This document shows positions 8,884 through 14,925 of a DNA stretch of 43,159 nt, piece after piece; the stretch's first letter is position 1, and each line of letters opens with the position of its first letter. This DNA comes from an uncultured Tissierellia bacterium. GTDB lineage: Bacteria > Bacillota > Clostridia > Tissierellales > Peptoniphilaceae. Below the pieces are notes generated by a model. It saw only the letters and a program-made list of their open reading frames with translations, was not told the origin of the DNA and made no database searches. The stretch spans positions 1 to 43,159 of the forward strand of contig CABTYV010000005.1 of the NCBI GenBank assembly GCA_902489145.1, written 5' to 3'. The position numbers and the translations under genes are program-made.

Positions 8884-9224
8884 TGATCGCAAAAAGGCAA
8901 CGATTACTACTTTGATAGTTTTATTGTCGTCTTTGCTAGCTGCATTTGTAATCAGTAAAGACAATCATTGCATTATATTTTATGATGTTTCTTTGGCTTT
9001 TTTGGACAGTGCAGCTATCAGAGTTATAAAGATGAGAATAAAAACACGCCCATCTCCCATTTCAAAACTTGAGCATAAAAAAACGACCACACAGCGTATT
9101 GCTACGCTTGTATGGTCGTTTTTTCTTTTGTCACCGCTTACCGGCCTTCCGTCGGTTGTCTTTGAATCCCTTACGGGCCCCTCCTTCTTCCGGTCCCCTT
9201 TTTTAGCCCTTTTCTAGACTAATT
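8884..9224. other. Right flank of the restriction island
   Basis: A 340-base stretch between hsdR and apbE. It holds a short membrane-like reading frame overlapping the hsdR stop (ATG at 8876), a strong terminator (9082-9124), and then a return to GC-rich sequence from about 9130. No integrase, transposase or clear flanking direct repeat is visible. GGAGGGGCC near 2272 recurs in inverted orientation near 9176, but 9 bases is too short to call a boundary. Confidence 0.5.
9082..9124. terminator. Bidirectional intrinsic terminator between hsdR and apbE
   Basis: AACGACCA (9082-9089) pairs with TGGTCGTT (9113-9120), and an inner AGCGTA / TACGCT stem closes a TTGC loop. T-rich runs follow on both strands (TTTTTTCTTTT on plus, TTTTTTTATG on minus), so it can end both the hsd operon and the convergent apbE transcript. 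Confidence 0.88.
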
Positions 9225-10463
9225 TTACTCCCCCTGGAGATGGAGCTGGTTCTTTAGGCCCGCCGTCGAGGAAAGCTTGTTCTGAAAATCGATCCAGACC
9301 ACCTCGATGGGAATCCCTTTTTTCTGATAGTTTTGGTAGATCTGTTGGGCCTCCTGAGGATTGGCAATAAAGAAGGCGGTCGAAAGGAGGTCGGCCAGAC
9401 CGGAATCCACCGTCAAAATCGAAGTCGAAGCATATTGGACGGCCGGCTTTAGGGTCTTGGGGTCAATGATGTGGTTGTAGCGCTTTCCGTCGACTACAAA
9501 GTAGCGCTGGTAGTCGCCGGATGTCACCACAGAGGCGTTGGCTGGGACGGGCAGGCTGGCAATGGCCTGGTCTCGGCTGCCTGTTTTAGGATTTTCGATG
9601 CCAATGCGCCAATCCCGGCCCGCTGGATGGCGGCCCACGGTGCGAACATTGCCCCCGGCTGAGATCAGGCCACTTTCCAGGCCCTTCTCCATCAGCTTCC
9701 TGGCCACCAATTCGGTCGCATAGCCCTTGGCAATGGCCCCCAGGTCCAGCGCCATATCGGGATCGGCCAAATATACCGTCTGATCCCTTTCGTTCAGAAC
9801 GACCTTATGGATATCCGTGTGGCGATTGGCCTCCTGAAGGGCTTCAGGGTCGGGCAGCTGGGCCTTCCCCGAGGCAGGGGCGGTGGATGAGGGATCCTGG
9901 CTGGTCTGGCTGGGACCGCTCTCCACGCCTGCCGCCTCTCGGGCGTCATGCCAAAGCGAAAGCACGGGCCCCAGGGCAATATTGACCTTGCCCAGGCAGT
10001 CCTCATAGTTGGACAGGGCCAGCTGGAGGAGGTGAAAAAGGTCAGGATCCACCGGGATCGGGGCCTGGACGGCCAATCGATTGATCTGCATCAGCGAGGG
10101 CACGTCGGGATACTCATGATAATTGTCAAAGAGCTTATGGAGGCGGAGGAACTCCTCGTGGGCAAGCGCAAAGAGCCTTTTAAAAGTCTCCTCATCCTTG
10201 GTATAAAAGGTGAGGTCCACCACTGTATCAAAGGTGTCAAAAAAAGAGCCTGACCCCTGGTAAATTTTCTTTCCCTCGCTCAGCTCCACCCATTGGCCTT
10301 GATGGAGGGGCATCTTTTCCAGGGTCTCCGTCGGGATCTGCTGGGTAGAAACGGCCGGCTGCTCATTTGACGAGGAGTCTCCCGGCTGCTTCGCTGTCCC
10401 CGTACAGGCGCAGAGGCTCAGCAGAATCGCCAAGGCTACCGCCCCTCCTTTGATTCGATTCAT
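9225..10463 (-). CDS. apbE: FAD:protein FMN transferase (ApbE), lipoprotein
   Basis: ApbE attaches FMN covalently to threonine in target flavoproteins such as Na+-translocating NADH dehydrogenase or Rnf subunits, outside the membrane. The 412-residue product starts with a type II signal peptide (MNRIKGGAVALAILLSLCAC; lipid Cys at 18 or 20), then a Ser/Pro/Gln-rich linker. Family motifs are visible: ALDLGAIAKGYA, SAGGNVRTVG, TSGDYQRYF and HIIDPKTLKP. A Ser/Thr/Pro-rich insert near the middle is probably a surface loop. The ATG at 10463 is chosen over a longer frame starting at 10559 because AAGGAGG lies about 7 bases upstream and the lipoprotein signal begins there. No target flavoprotein gene is in the window. 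Confidence 0.93.
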   Translation of the reverse strand: MNRIKGGAVALAILLSLCACTGTAKQPGDSSSNEQPAVSTQQIPTETLEKMPLHQGQWVELSEGKKIYQGSGSFFDTFDTVVDLTFYTKDEETFKRLFALAHEEFLRLHKLFDNYHEYPDVPSLMQINRLAVQAPIPVDPDLFHLLQLALSNYEDCLGKVNIALGPVLSLWHDAREAAGVESGPSQTSQDPSSTAPASGKAQLPDPEALQEANRHTDIHKVVLNERDQTVYLADPDMALDLGAIAKGYATELVARKLMEKGLESGLISAGGNVRTVGRHPAGRDWRIGIENPKTGSRDQAIASLPVPANASVVTSGDYQRYFVVDGKRYNHIIDPKTLKPAVQYASTSILTVDSGLADLLSTAFFIANPQEAQQIYQNYQKKGIPIEVVWIDFQNKLSSTAGLKNQLHLQGE

Positions 10464-10578
10464 CCCTTGCCCTCCTTCCAGGGCCCTCTCGCTCCGGGAA
10501 GAATCACCCCAAAACGGGAAAAGGCCATGTCCGACCTTTTGGGCCCCTGCGCGGGGCAAAAAAGATCAGGATAAAAAT

Positions 10579-10607
10579 TTGCAATTTTCGCCGCTTTCCT
10601 CTATACT
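10579..10607 (+). promoter_or_regulatory. Sigma-70-type promoter of tRNA-Val
   Basis: TTGCAA (10579-10584) and TATACT (10602-10607) are separated by 17 bases. Transcription would begin about 22 bases before the tRNA. Confidence 0.8.
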
Positions 10608-10635
10608 TATCGAGTAACCCTGATGGGAAAGCTAT

Positions 10636-10709
10636 GGACCATTAGCTCAGTTGGTTAGAGCGCCACGTTGACATCGTGGAGGTCGCTGGTTCGACTCCAG
10701 TGTGGTCCA
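10636..10709 (+). tRNA. tRNA-Val (anticodon GAC)
   Basis: A complete 74-nt cloverleaf. The acceptor stem GGACCAT / GTGGTCC has one G-U pair; the D arm is GCTC...GAGC; the anticodon stem CCACG / CGTGG encloses TTGACAT with anticodon GAC; the T arm has the TTCGACT loop; the discriminator base is A. CCA is not encoded, so it must be added by nucleotidyltransferase. It stands alone between its own promoter and terminator. Confidence 0.96.
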
Positions 10710-10715
10710 TCTCGG

Positions 10716-10745
10716 CCGGTGAAGCCTGACTTCACCGGTTTTTTT
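10716..10745 (+). terminator. Intrinsic terminator of tRNA-Val
   Basis: CCGGTGAAG (10716-10724) pairs perfectly with CTTCACCGG (10730-10738) around a 5-base loop, followed by seven T. It begins 6 bases after the tRNA. Confidence 0.92.
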
Positions 10746-10811
10746 ATGCCTGCCGGGCTGCCGCCCCAGCCGCAGTCCGCTCAAGTACGGATCTTATAAC
10801 GACAAGGTTCT

Positions 10812-11429
10812 CTAGTCCATCGCCCGCCGGTCCTCCAGGGCCTTCGATAGCGTAAGCTCGTCATAGTATTCCAGGCTGCCTCCGACGGGAATCCCGGATG
10901 CGATCCGGGTTACCTTGACCGCTTCTTGTTTGAGCAGGTCGGCCAGAAAAAGCATGGTCGTCTCCCCTTCCACCGTCGGAGAGATCGCCATGATGACCTC
11001 CTCGACCGGGGTCCCGGCTTTCTTCATTTCTTCTATGCGCGCTAAAAGCGCCTCCAGACCGATTTCCTCCGGGCCCCGGTTTTGCATGGGAGAAATCAGT
11101 CCCTGAAGGACATGATAGACCCCGAAATATTGGCCTGAACCCTCGATGGCCATGAGGTTCTGCACATCCTCCACCACGCAGATGAGCTTGTGGTTGCGCT
11201 TGGCGGAGGCACAGATCGGGCAGATGGCCTCCTCCGTAATATTGCCGCAAATCCGGCAGGGGTGGACCCGGTCCTTGACCGCCAGCAGCAGGCGCGCAAA
11301 TTCCTCCAGACGGGCCGGATCCTGGCGAACCAGGTGGAGGCAGAGCCGCTGTGCAGTCTTTTTCCCAATGGTTGGAAGCCGGCGAAACTCCTCCATCAAG
11401 GCTTCCAGGGATGCTGGAAATTCCTGCAT
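10812..11429 (-). CDS. recR: Recombination mediator protein RecR
   Basis: RecR acts with RecO/RecF in loading RecA onto gapped DNA. The 205 residues show the N-terminal helix-hairpin-helix (LPTIGKKTAQRL), the four-Cys zinc finger CRICGNITEEAICPIC (about 57-72), the Toprim motif ICVVEDVQNLMAIE, and the conserved C-terminal segment ending near ASGIPVGGSLEYYDE. The ATG shares its A with the TAA stop of ybaB, so the two are probably translationally coupled. Confidence 0.96.
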   Translation of the reverse strand: MQEFPASLEALMEEFRRLPTIGKKTAQRLCLHLVRQDPARLEEFARLLLAVKDRVHPCRICGNITEEAICPICASAKRNHKLICVVEDVQNLMAIEGSGQYFGVYHVLQGLISPMQNRGPEEIGLEALLARIEEMKKAGTPVEEVIMAISPTVEGETTMLFLADLLKQEAVKVTRIASGIPVGGSLEYYDELTLSKALEDRRAMD

Positions 11430-11764
11430 TACAGGCCTGGAATGTTCAAGCCGCCCGTCAGCCGACCCATCTCTGACTCGCTGAGGGTTTCCACCTGCTT
11501 GAGGCAGTCATTGACCGCCACCAGCACCAAATCCTGCACCATCTCCGCCTCCTCCGGATGGAGTAAATCCGGGTCAATGGTCAGGCTTAAAAGCTCATGC
11601 TTGCCGTTCATGGTGCATTTCACTGCCCCACCTCCGGCAGAAGCCTCCAGAACGGTCTCATTGATCTGCTCTTGCGTTTCTTCCATCTGGCGCTGGATCT
11701 GCTGCATTTTTTTGACCATATTGCCCATATTCGGTCCGCCAAAACTCGGTCTCTTCTTTCCCAT
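11429..11764 (-). CDS. ybaB: YbaB/EbfC family nucleoid-associated protein
   Basis: A small DNA-binding protein of the YbaB/EbfC family, 111 residues, forming dimers that bind DNA with little sequence preference. Seen here are a basic Gly/Met-rich start (MGKKRPSFGGPNMGNMVKKM), a long Gln/Glu-rich helix, and the family core ETVLEASAGGGAVKCTMNGKHELLSLTIDP. The ATG at 11764 is preferred over the GTG at 11785 because AAAGGGAG lies just upstream of the ATG. It is followed directly by recR. The usual Firmicutes partner upstream, dnaX, is absent; a promoter and the divergent folate operon are there instead. Confidence 0.93.
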   Translation of the reverse strand: MGKKRPSFGGPNMGNMVKKMQQIQRQMEETQEQINETVLEASAGGGAVKCTMNGKHELLSLTIDPDLLHPEEAEMVQDLVLVAVNDCLKQVETLSESEMGRLTGGLNIPGL

Positions 11765-11865
11765 CTTGCTCCCTTTCTGCTCCACTCGGCCAGGCCTGAG
11801 TCGCTTATGATTGAAAATGCGCTGATTTGAAGTGCGCTGGTTGCGTTTTACAATGCTCTTGTCCC

Positions 11866-11894
11866 ATTATATATAAAATCAGGTATTTTTGCAG
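11866..11894 (-). promoter_or_regulatory. Promoter of ybaB-recR
   Basis: Read on the minus strand, CTGCAA (11889-11894) and TATAAT (11866-11871) are 17 bases apart. The -35 box is the same six base pairs that serve as -35 for the divergent promoter below. The leader to ybaB would be about 95 bases. Confidence 0.6.
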
Positions 11895-11916
11895 TCTTCC
11901 TCCCCTTGTATATAAT
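11889..11916 (+). promoter_or_regulatory. Promoter of the folate operon
   Basis: TTGCAG (11889-11894) and a perfect TATAAT (11911-11916) are 16 bases apart on the plus strand. The transcript would start near 11922 and run about 165 bases through a structured leader to folE. Confidence 0.68.
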
Positions 11917-11921
11917 AGAAT

Positions 11922-12088
11922 GAAGCAAGAAAAGGTCGGATGCGTAGTGTTTCCGGAAACGGGATTTTTCCGGAAAACGAATGGTGCAAACCGCGGTATG
12001 CGACTGTGATCCCGTTACCAGGAGGCGGGAGACCCGCCTCTTTTTCATTTGACGGCCAATCCCACTGTCAATAGATTGTGAGGGACTT
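11922..12088 (+). promoter_or_regulatory. Structured folE leader, candidate riboswitch or attenuator
   Basis: The leader between promoter and folE contains two perfect 12-bp palindromes, GTTTCCGGAAAC (11949-11960) and TTTTCCGGAAAA (11966-11977). An 8-bp long-range stem, AACGGGAT (11958-11965) with ATCCCGTT (12009-12016), encloses the sequence GGTGCAAACC...GCGACTGTGAT. The enclosed part resembles the conserved core of cobalamin riboswitches (GGTGcAAaxCC, then ACTGTGA), but the later GCCACTG-like partner is missing. An intrinsic terminator follows (12022-12045). TCCCG (12010-12014) could instead pair with CGGGA in the terminator arm, giving two exclusive folds. The arrangement is visible; ligand and mechanism are inference. 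Confidence 0.5.
12022..12045 (+). terminator. Terminator inside the folE leader
   Basis: GAGGCGGG (12022-12029) pairs perfectly with CCCGCCTC (12033-12040) around AGA, followed by TTTTTC. It sits between the folate promoter and the folE start, so it must be read through or regulated for the operon to be expressed. Confidence 0.85.
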
Positions 12089-12658
12089 TTGATCGACCAG
12101 AAAAAGATTGAACAGGCCACCCGACTCTTTTTAGAAGGGATTGGCGAAGACCCCAACCGGCCTGGCCTCGTGGGCACCCCGGACCGGGTGGCACGGGCCT
12201 GCCAGGAGCTTTTTGCCGGAAGCGATGCGGCCGCCCACGAGGCCCTGTCGGTGCAATTTGACTCCGCCATAACCGGGCCCGTATTGGAGAAAAATATTCC
12301 TTTTTATTCGCTTTGTGAGCATCACCTCCTGCCCTTTTTTGGCCAGGTGCATATCGCCTACCTGCCGGCGGGCAAGGTGGCCGGGCTTTCCAAGCTGGCC
12401 CGGACGGTAGAGGCCTTTGCCCGAAGGGCCCAGATTCAGGAAAACCTGACCCAGCAGATCGCTGATGCCGTCCTGACCGATTTGGGGGCGCGCGGGGTAC
12501 TCGTAGTGGTGGAGGCCGAGCATCTCTGCATGACCATGCGGGGGATCAACAAGCCCGGCGCTGTGACGGAAACCTATGTGGCCCTGGGTGCCTATGAAGA
12601 AGATCCCGCCCTGGTAGACCGTACCCTGGCCATGATCCATGCCCCGGCTCAAAAATGA
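12089..12658 (+). CDS. folE: GTP cyclohydrolase I (FolE)
   Basis: Converts GTP to 7,8-dihydroneopterin triphosphate, the first step of folate synthesis. The 189-residue product has the zinc and catalytic motif CEHHLLPF (Cys near 76), the later Cys ligand in AEHLCMTMRGI, and the GLSKLARTVEAFARRAQIQENLT region, all typical of the homodecameric FolE family. The start is a TTG at 12089 preceded by GAGGGA at short spacing; no upstream ATG or GTG fits. First gene of folE-HD-folP-folBK-folC, and its stop overlaps the next start (ATGA). Confidence 0.95.
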   Translation: MIDQKKIEQATRLFLEGIGEDPNRPGLVGTPDRVARACQELFAGSDAAAHEALSVQFDSAITGPVLEKNIPFYSLCEHHLLPFFGQVHIAYLPAGKVAGLSKLARTVEAFARRAQIQENLTQQIADAVLTDLGARGVLVVVEAEHLCMTMRGINKPGAVTETYVALGAYEEDPALVDRTLAMIHAPAQK

Positions 12659-13146
12659 CCGCCCCCATGGACCGCATTGACCGCCTGCTCCACCACCCGC
12701 TTTTCGTGGAAACGCTCCAGGCCCTGGAGGAAGCCGAAAAAGACCGAATTTTTTGCCGTCACGGGCTCAGCCACCTGCTGGATGTGGCTCGCCTGGCCTG
12801 GATTTTTAATTTGGAGGCGGGCGGCGATCAACCCAAGGAGGAGCTCTATGCCGCCGCCCTCCTGCACGATTTGGGGCGACTGGCCCAATATCAAACGGGC
12901 CAGCCCCATGAAGAGGCTTCCGCTCTTTTGGCCCAAGCAATCCTTTCCCAGGTCGGTTTCGAAGAAGCAGAAATTTGCCGCATCCAGGCGGCGATCCGGC
13001 ACCACCGAAGCGCCGAGGACACACCCAATACCCTCTCGGACCTCCTTTACCGGGCCGACAAGCGCGCTCGACCCTGCCTCTTCTGTCCGGCGCGGGATCA
13101 GTGCCATTGGCCGGAGGAGCAGAAAAATGACCGGATGGAGGCCTGA
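12655..13146 (+). CDS. HD-domain phosphohydrolase in the folate operon
   Basis: A 163-residue metal-dependent HD-superfamily protein. HD ligands are visible: His in CRHGLSHLLDVARL, the His-Asp pair in ALLHDLGRLAQY (about 71-72), IRHHRSAED, and a later Asp in LLYRADKRAR. The C-terminus adds a Cys-rich segment, CLFCPARDQCHW, which may bind a metal or iron-sulfur cluster. Its start overlaps the folE stop by 4 bases and folP follows, so it is part of the folate operon. The substrate is not known. Because dihydroneopterin triphosphate must be dephosphorylated before FolB and no standard enzyme for that is in the operon, a role at that step is a reasonable inference only. Confidence 0.82.
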   Translation: MTAPMDRIDRLLHHPLFVETLQALEEAEKDRIFCRHGLSHLLDVARLAWIFNLEAGGDQPKEELYAAALLHDLGRLAQYQTGQPHEEASALLAQAILSQVGFEEAEICRIQAAIRHHRSAEDTPNTLSDLLYRADKRARPCLFCPARDQCHWPEEQKNDRMEA

Positions 13147-13205
13147 GGACGCCGGCCAAGTCGGATGGCAGCCAAAGGCTGTGAGAAAAAAAGAAAGGGA
13201 TCTTT

Positions 13206-14051
13206 ATGAAAATTGGCAACCGCGAATTTGATCTGGAAAATGAATGTTATATTATGGGGATTTTAAACCTCACCCCTGATTCCTTCTCCGATGGGGGGCG
13301 GTGGAATGACCAGGACCGGGCCCTGGCCCATGTCGAAGAAATGCTGGAGGAGGGGATGGATCTTTTGGATGTGGGGGGCGAGTCCACCCGACCGGGACAT
13401 GTGCAAATCTCCGACCAGGAGGAAATTGACCGGGTGGTGCCGGTGATTGAAGCCATCAAAAAGCGCTTTGATGTCCCCCTTTCGCTGGACACCTACAAGG
13501 GACCCGTGGCGCGGGCGGCCCTCCCCTATGGAGTCGACCTGATCAATGATGTGTGGGGGCTGCGCTATGATCAGGAGCTCGCCGGTGTCATTGCCCAGGC
13601 CCAAATCCCCTGTTGCCTGATGCACAATCAGCCGGAGAAAACCCCAGAATATTCCTATTCCGCCTACTATGACAAGCTGGTGGAGGACCTCCGGGGTAGC
13701 TTGGAAATCGCCGAGAAGGCCGGCATCGATCCGGGGCAAATCATCCTCGACCCGGGCATTGGTTTCAAAAAAACCTATGAGCAAAATCTCGCCCTCATTC
13801 GCTATGCGGGCTATTTGAAGGAATTGGGCTATCCGGTCCTGCTTGGCACCTCCCGGAAGGATATGCTGGGGACGGCAACTGCGCTGCCCATTGATCAGCG
13901 TGCGATCGCCACCTGTGCCACCACGGTCGCCGGCGTTCTAAACGGCTGCTCCATCTTCCGGGTGCATGACGTGAAGGTCAACCGGGAAGCCATGATCATG
14001 GCCCGGGCGCTGCGCGATTTTGACCCCCCAAAGGTGGGCCGCTATGCCTAG
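13206..14051 (+). CDS. folP: Dihydropteroate synthase (FolP)
   Basis: Joins 6-hydroxymethyl-dihydropterin diphosphate with p-aminobenzoate; the target of sulfonamides. The 281 residues carry both family signatures: MGILNLTPDSFSDGGRW near 17-33 and LLDVGGESTRPGH near 55-68. Further pterin-site motifs are present: SLDTYKGPVA, LINDVWG, IILDPGIGFKKT, GTSRKDMLG and a C-terminal RVHDVK. An AAAGAAAGGGATCTTT sequence precedes the ATG. About 60 bases separate it from the HD gene, and the folBK start overlaps its end by 8 bases. Length and motifs look complete. Confidence 0.97.
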   Translation: MKIGNREFDLENECYIMGILNLTPDSFSDGGRWNDQDRALAHVEEMLEEGMDLLDVGGESTRPGHVQISDQEEIDRVVPVIEAIKKRFDVPLSLDTYKGPVARAALPYGVDLINDVWGLRYDQELAGVIAQAQIPCCLMHNQPEKTPEYSYSAYYDKLVEDLRGSLEIAEKAGIDPGQIILDPGIGFKKTYEQNLALIRYAGYLKELGYPVLLGTSRKDMLGTATALPIDQRAIATCATTVAGVLNGCSIFRVHDVKVNREAMIMARALRDFDPPKVGRYA

Positions 14052-14925
14052 CGCCTGCGACAGGTCCTGCGCCTGCGATCAGGAGGACCGGATCCACCTG
14101 GAAAAGCTGGTCGTCTATGCCCATCACGGCTATTTTGAGGAAGAGGCCAAGCTGGGTCAAAAATTCATGGTCACCCTGACTCTCTACCAGTCCTTCCAAT
14201 CCTCTGCCCAGAGGGATGATCTGACCCAGACCACCCACTACGGTATCGTAGCGGAGGCGGTAACGGAATTTTTGACCCACCACCGCTACCGGCTCCTGGA
14301 GTCCTGCGCCGAAAAGCTGGCCTCCTTTCTGTTCGACCGCTTTCCGGCAGTCTCTGCCTTGGATCTTCGCCTCCACAAGCCCTGGGCCCCCATTGGCCTG
14401 CCGATCGAGGATGTGTGGGTGGAGATCCACCGGGCCCGCCATCAGGCCTTTATCGCCCTGGGCTCCAATCTGGGGGATCGAAAGGCCTATTTGGATCAGG
14501 CTCTTACAGGCCTCCGCGCCCAGCCCAGGATAAAAGTCCTTGCGGTCTCCTCCTATCGGGAGACGGCCCCCTATGGTCCCGTGGCCCAGGATCCCTTCCT
14601 CAATGCCGTTTGCCAGGTCGAAACCACCCTCTCGCCTGAAGCGCTTCTGGATGTCATGCAGGCCCTGGAGGAGGCGGCCCAGCGCAAACGCACCCTTCAC
14701 TGGGGGCCACGGACCCTCGACCTGGATCTTTTGTTCTATGATCAGGCGATTCTGGGGACTGACCGGCTGGTGGTGCCCCACCCTGATCTGGAAAATCGCT
14801 TTTTTGTCCTCCAGCCCCTCTGCGAGCTGGCCCCCCACTACCGCCACCCCATCAGCCACAGGACCATGGCTCAGCTCCTAAAGGACCTGGAAGCCCGGAC
14901 CCCCTCATCGGAGGGGCGGTCATGA
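14044..14925 (+). CDS. folK: Bifunctional dihydroneopterin aldolase / HPPK (FolB-FolK)
   Basis: A fusion of two consecutive folate enzymes in 293 residues. The N-terminal part (about 12-125) is FolB: LEKLVVYAHHGYFEEEAKLGQKF, with later YRLLESCAEKLA and KPWAPIGLPIEDVWVEI. The C-terminal part (about 130-285) is FolK: AFIALGSNLGDRKAYL, RKRTLHWGPRTLDLDLLFY, and VPHPDLENRFFVLQPL. FolB makes hydroxymethyl-dihydropterin and FolK diphosphorylates it for FolP. The ATG at 14044 is chosen within the folP end, with AAGGTGG upstream, over an earlier in-frame ACG-region start. FolB-FolK fusions are known in Firmicutes and actinobacteria. Stop overlaps the folC start (ATGA). Confidence 0.95.
   Translation: MPSACDRSCACDQEDRIHLEKLVVYAHHGYFEEEAKLGQKFMVTLTLYQSFQSSAQRDDLTQTTHYGIVAEAVTEFLTHHRYRLLESCAEKLASFLFDRFPAVSALDLRLHKPWAPIGLPIEDVWVEIHRARHQAFIALGSNLGDRKAYLDQALTGLRAQPRIKVLAVSSYRETAPYGPVAQDPFLNAVCQVETTLSPEALLDVMQALEEAAQRKRTLHWGPRTLDLDLLFYDQAILGTDRLVVPHPDLENRFFVLQPLCELAPHYRHPISHRTMAQLLKDLEARTPSSEGRS

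Noticed and set aside
10636..10709. tRNA-Val as integration site of the restriction island
   Set aside because: The tRNA is 1.5 kb beyond the island terminator with apbE between, and no repeat of the tRNA end occurs near 2222-2720.
11827..12009. Short plus-strand frame in the folE leader (possible leader peptide from the ATG at 11921)
   Set aside because: The ATG lies at the predicted transcription start with no room for a ribosome site; codon content does not suggest attenuation by a specific amino acid.
11922..12045. Tetrahydrofolate riboswitch in the folE leader
   Set aside because: I could not match the conserved sequence blocks of either THF class; the cobalamin-like blocks are the closer, though incomplete, match.
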